DNA of 64,000 nt from Kingdonia uniflora (lineage: Eukaryota; Streptophyta; Magnoliopsida; Ranunculales; Circaeasteraceae), in assembly GCA_014058105.1 (NCBI GenBank), contig JACGCM010002156.1:868001-932000 (forward strand), written 5' to 3'. Under the pieces are notes generated by a model. It did not search any database. It saw only the letters and a program-made list of their open reading frames with translations, and was not told the DNA's origin. Both the position numbers and the translations under genes were made by a program. Shown piece after piece: positions 37,601 through 50,013 of this stretch (position 1 is the stretch's first letter; the number at the start of each line of letters is the position of its first letter).

Positions 37601-40600
37601 GCCTGTGATTTTTTCTCTATACGGTTTCAGAAAATCAGGATATTGAACTAAACTTGACACAACATGAATTAATACAAAAAAATAAGTAACTACTAACCAT
37701 TAGAAAAAGTAAGAACTTACAAAGCTAAATTGCACTTTCTTTATGCAGGGATGAAACAAGAACCCAAAAAAATTAATTTAGCAAATGTAAAAAGAAGACT
37801 AATGGATAGTTTCATAGTTTTTCAGAAATCCACAAATAGATCTTTAGACATATCGTCACAGAAATGCCGCAAACTTTTTGCTTCCAAGTCAATCAAGGAA
37901 AAATGAAAGAAAAGAGATATTACCGGTACTCCTCCAAAGGAGTTGAAGGATCTGGCCTCACAGCTTCCAAGTCCAACTTGAATGCTTTTGCCGAGGATTC
38001 TCTAGGATGATCTTTTGAGTGGTAATATCCTAGTACCTTCACAATGAAAAAAATTTACCGAGGTAAATTGTGATTAACTACCATTAACATATACAGATTG
38101 GCGGCGATATGTAAACCAATTAAGAGGCTATTTGGACGCAAGCTTCTACTGACTACTTTCTCTTTCAAGATAGAAGTTAAATTGGCAAAACATCAACTTA
38201 TCAATCAAGATTAATAAGTAAGCATTTAAAGTCAAAAGCCATTTTTTGAAAATTATAGAGTTAGTCAGTAGACATTAGTCAATAAAAATAATATATGGGC
38301 TAAAGGAATTTTTAAAGTTTTCACTTGTCTGTTTTTTTTGTATCCAAATTAATTTTCTAAATATTTGACTTAATGTAATTATAAAGTTGTGTTGGTGCAT
38401 CCAAACGGCCTCTTAATGTCTATAAAGCCACTGGAGGTGAGGTATACCAACTTCCAAGGTGCATCCCTGCTTCCGTCATACAGATGAAAATCCTGGACAG
38501 TGAGAGCAAGCTTTGACGAACATATTTCACCATCAGGAAACATGTCATAGTGAAGGTTCAACCCAGATAATGTAAGCTCCAAGCACGAACATGTGTCTCT
38601 TCCGACCATGTTTGCAGAAAGTTGAATGCTCTTTTTAGACTCATGCCAGTCAGATCCACCATACATTCTCCATTTCACGTCAATGTTCTTAAAAATTACT
38701 CTTCCTCCAGCATTGTACGTATCAGGCGCGACGTTATGATTTTCTACAAGTTGTTTCTGTTTGCTGAAAATATGATTTTCAACTATTCTCAGGGAGTTCT
38801 CTTGATACCATCCACAGTTCCCACTCGCAAGATCTACTTTTTCTTTATGATCAGTATTGACTGATTGGTTTTTTACAGATTTATTCAATAGAGGGCCTGC
38901 CCCAGATATGTAATACCCTTCTATAAGTTTTGGAAACTGATTCTCTGACATAGACGATGTACGAGTACTTTCGGGTCTTGTACCAGTCTTTGATGAGCCA
39001 TTGAAGTTGTCACCTTCAGAGAAAGTGTCAGGCTTGCTCAAATCTGAGTTACATGAAGAATGAGACCGTAATTCATGTGGATTAGGGGGGCTGGTCTCTC
39101 TTCCATCAAAGTGAAAAGCATTGTCACATATTTCATCCATTAGCCCAAACACCCCACACCTACTTTCACAGATTCCATCTTGAGTCGAAGATTTCACACA
39201 TGAATGTGACGAGGCAGGGCACTGATCAAAGATCTTTGGTTCACTAGCACTTTCATTTTTATTTTGTGCCTGTTGAACGGCTTTCCACCTAGATTGCAAA
39301 TGTGCCACTGACTCCTGTATATCAGGCGCAAATAGCCGCTGAAGCTGAGAAGCCAAACATGTAAGGCCAAAAGTGGTGTCATTGCATGTATCCAGAATAA
39401 TGTGAGAATCGGAACATTCTAGTTCCCATAGGAGACCATTCTTACATTTTGTTCTCAAAATTGCTTCCGCGAGCGCCTCCCCAGCAACTTTAACGTATCC
39501 AACCTTGTGAAGGTGTTCAACATCATAGGAGGTGTCTCCGGGATGTCTGGAACCAGATATTGCACAAAGAAGTAGCCCAAGATCTTGAACTCTAATTTTA
39601 TAGTTGTTCTCAGAAGAAATTTCCAATATCTGATTCGAAATATTGAATGATGCTGCAGCTAGAAGACACTCAACATATTGTTCCCCTGATTCTTTACTGA
39701 TATCAGTGGAACTATTGGACTCGGATTCTAAAACTATGCCGTTAGCTGTAGTATTTTTGAAATAAGGCTCATAACTCATAGCAACATCCACCAAGTTGAG
39801 AACAAACTCTGCACTATCTCCAGAGGATATGTTGTTAGGTGAATCAACGCCTGTATTTTCATTTTTTGAAGAAGGCAAACTGAAAAAGTGGCATATCGCA
39901 TTTGACCAATCAAGACGACCGCCTGGTGCAATTACTGTGCCACAACGGATCGTCACAGATGTGATACTTTGAACTATATATAGGTCTGACAGATGCGCTA
40001 TAGCAGTGCCGGCATAACCTGAAGATAATGCATTTGTACCTTCTCCATCACCACGCCTCATCGTGGAATTGCTACAAGAGACCAGGAGAAACTTTGGAGC
40101 AGAACAGTCACCGATAGAACCAAACAACTCGCCCTCACCATGACTTAACCAGAAAAAATTGCCACCATTAAGCCCCCCAATATTTGACACCGACAGCAAT
40201 TCAAGTTTCTGAATCTGCAGTTTAAAGCTGTTCCAGGAACCCGGAAGTTCCTTTTTAATTGAAGAGTTACTATCCTCCACTTCGTTCAGATTAATTGAAA
40301 TTTGCACAGATATACATTCCACAAGAACTGATGTTTGAGGTGCATTTGAAGTTGCATGTACATTAGGAGCTATGAATGACGGTCCATTCTTGATCTGATT
40401 TAGAAGGTGATGTAAGAGTTGATACTGAGAACTGGAAAGCTTTATTGAAACAGGAGGGAGATGGACATGAATGAAAAATGAAGAGCTTAAGATAATTTCT
40501 TGCCGTGTGCGAGAACTTTTATCATCTCTGTCTCCCGCAGTTTTTAAAGATGCAAACTCGTAACCTTTACCCACCACTTTATTTCTGCTTCTTGTTATAT

Positions 40601-43600
40601 CATGTGAAGTAGCTAGGGACCTAGCCTTGTCTATTATCCAAGGACCGGTGATGGCACCATCTTGCCAAACCATAGTAATCCCAGAGAAATCTGTTTTGGA
40701 GGTAAGAGAAAGGATCTCGTGAGCAGAATAGATCTCGTTTTCAATCAGGGGGTCTTCGTGAGCAACAGTAATCAAATAGATGTTAAGTTTTTCAATATTC
40801 AAATGAATGAGACTGGAGGCTTTATGAGACAAAGCACGCTTTACTTTTGCATCTGTTTCCTTGCTCAATGATTGGGAAATGTCAAGAACAATGAATTGGT
40901 CCAAGGAAGAATAGCAGCTGCAGCTGCCATTACTCTCAAAAGGAAAACATAAAATGACCCTTGCACTAGAGAGAAATATATTTCCTTGAAGTCTTCCTTT
41001 TGGTGAAGTAACGGAATTACACGGGTAGTTGCCTTTTGCAGTCCTGTGATAGGATGACTCATTCTTCTCACTAACGTATTCTGAATCAGAATCTTTGTTA
41101 TTGTTCATCCTCTGGAAAGCATTTTCAATTTGGTTCACAAGATCAACCACCAACTTGACTAAATTATAGTTCACCCAAAAAATAAGTGGTGGGAGCTTTA
41201 TGGAAAAAGATGTTAAAGAACATAAATTTCCATCAATAAGGGCTGAACTCACAGAAAACTGGCATTGATCTGCACTTGAAGTTGTCAACAACTTGACCTT
41301 GACTAGATGATCCTTGGGTACGGTTGTACGATTAATACCCTTTGAGGTACCTTTTATGGAAGCCAGGTGAAAAGGAAAATCAGCATACCCACGATTAGTT
41401 TCTTCAGAATCCAAATTTTTGGACAAAGGGAATTGTGGGAGACAACTTTGAACATTTGCCTGCAGATGCTTGATCAATATACTCTCGCTGTTAGCGCTGC
41501 TTACACAACCGAAAATGCCAAATTCTGCAGCCTCATTTTTTTTATTGAAGTAGTAATCATTTAGCTCAACATGCTTTATTGCTGCTTCTAACTTCATTTC
41601 ACGAGGACAAATCTGTGAACCTTGTCAAATTTTCATATTAGTTAAGAATACAGCAGGCAACTAATATTCACAAAAGCACTCAAACTAGATAAACCAGTAA
41701 GTTAATACAAAAAGTTTCATTGCAATTATTACCTGCAAAACAAAACGAAGATCTTGACATTTTGCACCCAAATAATGGATATTTTGACCTATATTTGTAT
41801 GGTCGCTTGTCAAATCACATGAATGTGAATGGTGTTCATCTTGTAAAGAAAGAACGACAGAAATCCCAGTAACAGTTGCCTTGATGTTTGTTTCCACATG
41901 TTGTTCTGCATAAGGATTGAAAAAAAAAACAAAAAAAAACTGAAAGTTTTAGACCAAAACAATAATAATCAAGAATTATATAAATTATGAGAATCAAATG
42001 ATAGCCCACTCCATCACTAACCGTGATACTTAGAGAAAAGCTTACTGCCCCCACGTCCAAGTAATATTATACCGTATATATGCAGCTTTCTCATTTCTTA
42101 ACATTTATCATTTGGCGCTCTTTCATAGAAAAATGTATATAACTTATGTTGAAGTATCATAGTATGTATCAGAAATCCTACTATTAACACAATAAGGATT
42201 TTTGTTGCATTTGGTTTGATGGAAGATAAGAGAAAATATTCAGACTAAGAAAAATTTAGATATCGCATACTATAAAAAGCCAGACATTGGTGTATGGTAT
42301 TATGTAAAAGGATAGCACTCATATCCATTTCCATTTTCTGTCCTAGACTTAAGAAAATAAAGATTCATATCCCTGTTTTCTAATACTAGTAAAACCCCGT
42401 GGCTCACCGCAGATTATATTCAAGTATATATGAGTTGGAAGAGGGCCTTTGGTCCTATTAATATGATTTTACTTTATTTTCATTTTCGTTTCCTTTGGCG
42501 GATAAATGCCTGAAATACCTTGTATAGTTTTTAAGTACTTACTAAGTAACCCCTTCTTGTCAATCTAAGTGGTGAAACCAAATATCGTCCGTCTTTTGGA
42601 TAATGTTAAAATGTACACCGAGCTGTTTTGTAATATAGATTCTGCTCATCAGAGCCTAATAAAACTACTGGTAAATCAGTAGATTGTCCCAATGCAAGAA
42701 CTTTTCATTAAAATGAGAGTTAGTTTTACATGTTGCACAAAATGGTTCAAGACATGTTGCATAACTCCAACCTGTATTTCGTATTTGTGTAATATCGCGC
42801 GCTACAACTAGCAACTCAGTAGATTATCTTAATCCACGTAATTTCATGGACAAAAAACGTGGAGTCAGAGATTATAACTTGTCCGTGTTGCAGAAAAGGG
42901 TTTGATCATGATTACATAAATATATAATTTATTCCCATAGACAAGAAATAACTACATAGGGCAATGGTTATAAAAAACATACCAGAGGGAATATGCAACG
43001 ATCCGGAAGCAAGGGTTGATGCGGCAGTTATTGCACTAAAAACCGAACAAGTCCAGTTCCATACGCCGCTGTTTCCCAGAGCTGATTGAGAAGTCCTCAA
43101 TCCATCAAAGCATTCAAAGAACTGATCGATGCTGTGAATAAGTCAAAAGCATATTTATTGGTTATATTAGCATCTGCCTTATCATTCATAAACCATACAG
43201 TATTACAATAATACGACATACACATTCAACTCTTTAACACTCTTTAAAGTAGAAAGTACGGGATGGAGAAGATTGTATGGCATCCAGAAACTCCGATAAT
43301 CGTGTATATGAAGATAAAATTTTAACTGATGCTTGGATTATAGACAGTGATATGAATCATCTCTCATGATCGTTTCTCACCGTCTACGAGTTATCTTTAT
43401 TTTTGTTATTTTGTTTCAAGCCTCTCCATTGCTGAAGATGCTAAGTATATTTTAGGGACTTGCTTGTTTAACCAACACAAGGCTAGAAAGTCAGTTTTCC
43501 CAATTTTAGTAGATTTCTATCTAAATTAGAATCAGGGTTGCTAATTCTAATCCCCCTTGCGTTCTATAAAAGGGAAGGCTAGGTGCTATTGTTTCTCAGT

Positions 43601-46237
43601 TGATGCTTTGAAGAGAATTAAGTTTTAGCTTTCAGTAAAGTTATTGATTTGAGTTTTAATTTTGTTTTGAGTTTAGAAGAAACCCTAATTTCATAATTAG
43701 GTTAACATAATTTCTCAAGTTTTTGCTTCCACGACTTGATTTTACGTTGGACAGTTTTCCGCTCAAGCAATGAAATGGGGAAAGTTTCTAAAATTTGTTG
43801 GATGTTTCGTATGAAGTTAGCCATTTGATGTTGTACCACTGTTTATATATTTTTTAGGCCCTACACATATAGGTTAGCCTCCATTTTTACAAGCAAAATA
43901 TATCAGACTAGGCAGCGTCAAAACTACGAAGGATTTCACTCCCTATGTTATTGTATAGATTATATGAAAGGAAAAATATACGAGGGACTTCAACGGAAAC
44001 TAGAAAACCTTGGCCAACGTTGTACTTAAAGTCTGTAAAATTATATGGTACTGGGCTTCCAAGCGTTGTTATTTTGCCCTGTCTCTAGTCAGTGTTCATT
44101 CAGCTTGATGTATCTTGCTTCAAACCAGGGATGGCTTTTTAAGTTCTTTCACGTACTATCGTATCTAAATTGAGATGCAGAATTGTGATCAGAAGTCGCA
44201 GACGAAAAATTTAAATAGCATACCTTGCTCCAAAATCTGTTTCTGCTTCCATTTCGTCATTTTTACCTTGTAATGGCACCCAATCTTGTATAACATGTGG
44301 CCCTCGTAGCAAAGCATCAACTGCATTTTCTTGACTTGTTAAAGAAGAGCTTCCAGGAAAAAAATCTCTGCTAATCGGCAAACGCTCAGTACCTACGGTA
44401 GATGAATAGAACTGGGACACCGAGTTGTGGTAAACTGAGTATGAGGACTTATGCACATGACCCTGGTCATCCTTACCCAAACTCTTGAAAGAATCCCATA
44501 AACATAAGATCCACATTATGGTGCTAGGCTGAAGTTTTATTACTAAGGGATCAACGGAAACATCTGCACCCACTTTGTGAATATCTAAAGTGCCATTTTT
44601 CCAAGGAATGCTTAGTTTAAGATTCCCTGAGAACCCACAACCTTCCCCAGTCAAAATAGGGGTTGTAGCATCTGAAGGTGAAGCACATGGTAGCGTTGTT
44701 TGAAAGTCAACACCATCCATTTGAAGAAGCTCAATTACAGCCCCTTGAAATTTTATGAAGTTTGTTAGTTGAGCCATCCCCAAAAAGCTGTCAGAACGTG
44801 AATCAGGACCCGCCTTAGCTTCTTCTGATACACAAGTTCCATATTCTATTTGTGTAATACGGAGAACAAGCGCTCTATGAGATCCTAACCCCCTTTCATC
44901 TTTCTTTAAACAAGGATCATATGCAACAATGAGTTTTTTCACATTTACATGAAAGCTGGTAAGTAACCATTGAACCATCTTGGCAATGGTCTTCACTCCT
45001 TCATGAACGTCCAGGGAAATAGATGTGGAAGCATAATTCAGTCTATTGTGGTCCAGATTTTCTGCACCATAATTGACTGGTTGATTGGAGGTTTCATCTT
45101 CAACTGGCGAGATACTCCTCGAACAAGGAACCACAACTAGCTCAAGCTCCTCAATTTCGATCTGACAATTTTTAACACTCCAAGGAACTTTAACTAATAG
45201 AGAACCTATTGACCCTTCCTTAACAATTAATGGTGATGCGCCCAACTGCAAAATATGCAAAGGAATATCAGTTCTTATGTTCCTTTACATAATAAATAAA
45301 ATTTTACAGAAAGTTTAAGGTAACAAATAAAATCTGCAAAGAAACCATGCAAAAGGAGGCAAATGAAACATAAAAAAGAGTAAATTGGTAAAATAACAGT
45401 AAGAGGTATAACTAAAGTATAGTAGTATACATAGACCAAATAACATGTGTCACTGTTTGAAGGCAAGACTTTAATGGATATCAGCTAGTTCTAGTTTCTA
45501 ATACGGGGAATCAAGTATTGATTATAAGAAGGCCGGGCATTGATGTATGACTTTTGAATGCACATATGGTAAATTTCATGCCAATGGCATGATATGAACC
45601 AAGTATGGATTATTCTTTAATCTACTGTGAACACATATATCATAGCTTCAGTCAAGGGAAGAATGCCAACTTCTCTAAGTGATTTTTAAGCAATCTACAC
45701 TACAATCCGTACCTAATACGAGATTAAAATGCTACCTATAAATCCAAATTAAACTCGGTTATTGTTACATTTTCAAGCTAAGAATACACATAATTCTGTT
45801 TTATTTGAATATATCCTGGAAAAAACGTAAGCTACAAAAATGATATTCTTAAGCTTAATTGTCAAATTCACTTTTATCGAATTACCGTATATTTTCACTA
45901 AAATTAATTCTCATAAAATTCATCTAAATAAAACTCTAAATCCTTAAACCCCACAAACACCCATCACTAATAAACCCAAACCCATAAATAAAATCACCAA
46001 AAAACAAAACTCAACCAAGTTATTTGTTTGTACCTTCTGATTGATATAATCGACATTAAGGGCTAAATCGGTGAGTTGAATGGTCCCGGAGCCAAGCTGC
46101 ACATCAAGCTGATCAAGGTCTAAGTCACCAAGTATGAATTGGCCTAGTTTCTTCTTGAGGAGAAACTTTAAGACATGTTTGATTGCCCATCGAGAGAACA
46201 TCGCCTCTGCAGATTTGGCGATGTTCCATGGAAACAT
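31602..46237 (-). CDS. ATG2: Autophagy-related protein 2 (bridge-like lipid transfer protein)
   Basis: ATG2 spans the ER and the growing phagophore and conducts phospholipids for autophagosome expansion, with ATG9 and ATG18. Thirteen exons (high to low): 46237-46034, 45245-44224, 43131-42983, 41905-41733, 41612-38448, 38036-37924, 36837-36630, 35998-35885, 35373-35266, 35179-35047, 34467-34265, 31958-31762, 31674-31602. They sum to 5862 bases, 1953 residues, close to about 1890 in Arabidopsis, with no stop or shift. The N-terminus [17 protein letters not shown] plus the helix to residue 68 is the chorein_N lipid-entry region. [18 protein letters not shown] and VPWKNG-like segments follow. Exon 5 alone encodes about 1055 residues of the central groove. 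The end has the ATG_C domain ([20 protein letters not shown]) and a [16 protein letters not shown] tail. VPS13 is a distant relative but lacks this start. Intron 7 uses a GC donor. Intron 11 holds a SINE and a solo LTR. Confidence 0.96.
32201..32400 (+). mobile_element. tRNA-derived SINE in ATG2 intron 11
   Basis: It begins GGGGTTGGTGTAGCAGTTTGG (A-box-like TGGTGTAGCAGTT), with a B-box-like GAATTCGACTCC about 45 bases on and an A-rich end near 32392-32400. No target duplication is evident, so the insertion is probably old. It differs in sequence and length from the SINE at 15736. Confidence 0.65.
32981..33734 (+). mobile_element. Solo LTR of a copia-type retrotransposon in ATG2 intron 11
   Basis: The 754-bp element begins TGTTAGG, ends CCCCCAACA and is flanked by a perfect 5-bp duplication, CATAC, at 32976-32980 and 33735-33739. 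A TATA-like TATAAATA at 33154 marks a plus-strand promoter, so the LTR is antisense to ATG2. A 91-codon frame inside it is not a gene. The absence of internal retrotransposon domains shows it is a solo LTR left by recombination. Confidence 0.9.
33017..33049. repeat. Paired 12-bp palindromes in the solo LTR
   Basis: The perfect palindrome TCGTTCGAACGA occurs at 33017-33028 and again at 33038-33049, 21 bp (two helical turns) apart, in the upstream (U3) part of the LTR. This layout suits binding of a dimeric factor. Confidence 0.7.
43132..44223 (-). other. ATG2 intron 2 with possible LTR remnant
   Basis: The stretch about 43400-43760 has a TATA-like TATAAAAGGGAAGG at 43564 followed by a leader-like region, similar in build to a copia LTR, but I could not fix its ends or a target duplication. 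Confidence 0.3.
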
Positions 46238-46256
46238 GATTCGTTGGTTCCTACTA

Positions 46257-46271
46257 TTAGGGTTAGGGTTT
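46257..46271 (-). promoter_or_regulatory. Telo-box just upstream of the ATG2 start codon
   Basis: On the minus strand this is AAACCCTAACCCTAA, ending 19 bases before the ATG and probably in the 5' UTR. Telo-boxes near plant transcription starts bind TRB/Pur-alpha-type proteins and are frequent in broadly expressed genes (established); its effect on ATG2 is inferred. Confidence 0.6.
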
Positions 46272-46525
46272 CACAATTACAGTGATGTTGTTGTTTTGAG
46301 CAACGACGACGTGTTTCGTTGTTTCCTCCAATCGAGAGAGATGACTTCAGGTTGAAGTTGAAGCTGAAGGAGACAGATAAAGAGAAATAGAGGTAAACTT
46401 GTAAAAGGAGAGGATGCTTTTGTTGGCGCGGGTTAATTTAATTAACCAACGACCAAATAGGGAGCCGCGTGCCGTGTTGGCAACAATTTCGGTTTCCAAC
46501 TTTTGATATACCAGGACATTATGAA

Positions 46526-46791
46526 GCTTGATACTAGTAAATTGTTGGAATGGTGCTGCAAATGACTGAGAGATCAGAGCTAAGATGGAGTTTGGTTTGG
46601 AAGAGTGAGGAAAAAGATAGGATGCAAACATAGGGGAAGCTTTTTTTAAATAAGTGAGTGTCAAAAACACTCCATATTGTTGCTTGAGATACTTGTAAAT
46701 CTGGAATGGTGTTGCAAATGAGGGGAAATAAGGGAGGATATGGTGTTTGGATTGGGGAGAGAGGGAAAAGATGGAATACAAATGAAACGAA
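46526..46791. repeat. Diverged direct duplication upstream of ATG2
   Basis: Two copies of about 110 bp, at 46526-46637 and 46682-46791, share blocks such as GCTTGA, TGGAATGGTG and TTGCAAATGA with many substitutions. They lie 290-555 bp upstream of the ATG2 start. Confidence 0.6.
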
Positions 46792-46887
46792 AACGTTTCC
46801 AGGGAAAAATCAAAGTGAATGTGAAAAATACTCTAATAAAGTCGTTTGAGCGTTCAAATGTGAAAATTGAAGTGAATTTGAAAAAAA

Positions 46888-47775
46888 CTTTTTTTTTTTA
46901 AGCAAGAAAAAGCCATATATTACAAAGAGCAAGTAACATCGTTCACAAAAAGGTTGGCCTCCAACGGCTCAAAAATAGAAACAGCTGGAAAAAGGGGGCC
47001 CTCGCGGCGAGGGCATGCGCCTCAAAATTAAGAGAACTACTGATGTGGCAGAAACGAAAGTCGGAAAAACATAAAGCAAGGCCCAGCATGTCAGGAGCAA
47101 GGGTAAGGGATCCCCAAAATAAGTCATCAAAACCCAACTCGTATGCACGGACCAGTCGCCTGCAGTCCGTGAGTACCACCACCTTTTCTAAACCTACTGA
47201 ACGAGCCGCCCTCATGACGCGTATCACTGAGATCGCCTCAGCCTCTTCCGCGTCCTCCGCTCTGGTAGAGGCGTACCCTGCACCAATAACAGATAAATTA
47301 TAAGTTTTAATCACAAAGCCCGATCCCCCCTGGGAATCTGAGTTGGACCAGGCCCCATCAACCAGAAACAATATGCCAACCCTCATCAACAATTAGGAGT
47401 GGGTGGATATACTGCCTGGTCGTGAGCTGGTTCAGGGGGGAGGGGTTAAAAATGAAAGATTTGGCCCTATTAAAAGAGGAGGGATTATCAGTGGCATTAT
47501 TGAACACAAAGTCATTGCGGCTCTCCCAAATGATAAACAAGATAGCGTTGATCAAGGCCCAGGAGGGGGCTGGATTGGTCGCTTGTCTATTAGTCATCTG
47601 AATAATATGAAGGAGAGAATCAGAATAGGGCCAGTTATTGAAATCAAGATAAGAGTCAAAAGCATACCAGGTTGCTCGAACTTTTTTACAAAAGAACAAA
47701 GCATGAGTGATAGTCTCCACTTCTTTGAGACACCAGGGGCAAGGTGTTTCCCTGTTGTGGTCCACAACAGTTATT
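46888..47775 (-). mobile_element. 5'-truncated LINE: zinc-binding RT tail and RNase H-like domain
   Basis: On the minus strand, the region near 47730-47620 encodes CPWCLKEVETITHALFFC, the zf-RVT motif of plant LINEs. It is followed by an RNase H-like domain (VDGAWSNSDSQGGSGFVI, AEAISVIRV, VVVLTDCRRLV, then NFEAHALA) that ends near 46943. The two parts are in different frames that overlap at 47358-47392, so one frameshift separates them. A T tract at about 46888-46901 is the poly(A) tail. The flanks share GAAAAATACT and GTCGTTTGAG (46822-46850 and 47776-47802), possibly a degraded target duplication. Confidence 0.82.
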
Positions 47776-48365
47776 GAAAAATACTTCATGCAGTCGTTTG
47801 AGAAACTTTTACTTTGCTTTCTTTTTTGGCTACGATGTGAAAACAAAGGTCTATCTTTGAGATCGCTACATGTAATGAAAACGGTAAAGCAACCCAAATG
47901 TAGCGTGCATGACATCATGGCATCGGCATGCCGAACTAGGACGCATGTCCGTGCTGTATGCCTTTTGACCGAGGTCAAATTCATAATTTTAAAAGTTTTG
48001 TAGTATGTCATATGCGCCGTAGTTAGTCTTTGACATTTTGTTTTCATTACTATCCTTTACACTCCTATGTTATTACTTATATGACAAGAACATCATTTAG
48101 TAATTGATGTCACTTTTAAAGGTTACTCGTGTAATTATGTTATAATAGCTTAAGAGCATCTCCTAAATAGGGTATCTGGCACGCATTTTTTCTGGCATGC
48201 CAAAGAGCACGCCTTTTCCCTTTTTTCAGTAACTAAGTCGTTTTTTTTCTTAAATGGGCTAACTTTTTACGTACAACATATACCATGGTTATTTTTTGGC
48301 CGAATTTTTACAACACAAAACATTGTTCTCCTTAAAGTTCCTCCAACCTCTCGTCAATACTACAC

Positions 48366-50013
48366 AAGCAAAATACACACGTCGCGTCGTAACAGTTTTT
48401 GGTTACTTTTTCTTTGGGTTGATAAAAGTGATTTTATCTTTCACCTTGTGTACTTAGCGGCTTATAAAAATCATCGGTTATTGGAAAATGATTCTTATTC
48501 TTGAAAGGATTCGCCACATACTACTTATTGCAAGATTAATGTTTATAAGATCAAATACAATTAAACAATAGAAAAACATCAAACTTAAAGGGGGAAATGA
48601 GTGATTGTGGTGCTTACCATAACGAACTCTAGTATTAAAATGTGATGGGTCTTTAGATTGTGAATTTTCTTCAAAACAATTGTTCATTTACCTCTTTGTT
48701 GGCCACTTAGAAATTGTAGTTTTGATTACGATTATTGTTAAAAAGGGGAAGAACTATGACTACGAGTAAGGATGAATCTTTGATTTTTATAATATTTATG
48801 ATGTTTTATTAAGCATTAAACTAAACAAAACATTTTCCTCTCTTTAGTCTTTTACTCTTTAGAGTATGGTGGATGAGAAAAATGTTATTTTGGAGCTTCT
48901 ATGATTATACATGATACATATAACATATACTACAAAACTTGTAAAATTCTGAATTTAACCTTGATCAAAAGGCATGCCAAATGGCCAGATAGCATTCCAC
49001 ACTGGCATGCATAGTTTGGCATGTCAACGCCATGATGTCATGCACCCTACTCCTAAAATACCTCACTCACTTGGTTTTCGTCCTCAAAAAACAAGGTTGA
49101 GCTATGCTTTCTAGGGTCAACCTTACTTTTTTACGTCGCGATTTTCTAATCGGGAGCCTAACACTTCAGAGCCTAATTTGAATAAAATAAAAAAATAAAC
49201 GGTCCCAACATTTAGAGGCCTTTTGAAAAAACTAATTGAGATACACTAGGATTGGGTTTTTTTCATCCAACTGAGTGAGGTACTTTAATTATGGGTCTGA
49301 TTTTTGACTTTTACTTTTAAGGCACAATATACAATTTATTGCCTAAACTACCCACATTTTTTGATTCCCAAAATACCCTTAATATAACTCTATAAATGCT
49401 TGTAATTCAAATTATGCACAGGGGTATATACGAGGTTGCAAAAAACCATAACAAATATTCAATTTAGCGGGCCCACCCTTAATGAAAATAGGAATCCAAT
49501 ACTCCTTGTTTGCGCATGAGGCTACACTATAGGAATCATAAAAGTTCCAAAATAGCATTTCTCTTCTCCATTGTACTCTAAAGAGTAAAGAAGTTTGCTT
49601 AGTTTAATGCTAAATAAAACATTATAAATATTGTAGAAGTCAAAGAGAAACATAAATCAAAACTAGGTTTTCTAAGTGGCAAACAAAGCGGTAAAAAAAT
49701 AATTGCGTAAAAGAAAATTCACAATCTAAACCAATCACAATAATATACTAAAGTTTGTTATGGTAAGACCACAACTATTTATTTTCCCTCTTAAGTTTGA
49801 TGCTTATTTATTGTTTAATTAGATTTAATCTTATAAACATTAATCTTATTTATAATAGGTAGTTTGAACATAATTTTTTGGAGTGAATCTCTATAATATG
49901 AGCCATTTACCAATATCCTATGATTTTTTGTACGTACTCAATGTTTCTATGGATCCAAAATAAAATAACCATAAATCATTGCAATTTCACATGTAGATTT
50001 TGCTTGTTCAAGA
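48366..50013. repeat. Large fold-back: two inverted arms of about 500 bp
   Basis: Arm 48366-48906 is complementary to arm 49534-50013 along its length with substitutions and small gaps. Matching landmarks are TTAATGTTTATAAGAT, ACCATAACAAACT-like, AGATTGTGAATTTTCTT and ACTCTTTAGAGTA. The central spacer is about 630 bp and has no coding frame. This is likely a long-TIR DNA transposon derivative; its exact outer ends are unclear. Confidence 0.78.

Noticed and set aside
47803..48047. Upstream part of the open frame over the LINE
   Set aside because: Sequence beyond 47800 has no LINE similarity that I can see and lies outside the possible target duplication, so the open frame there is chance read-through.
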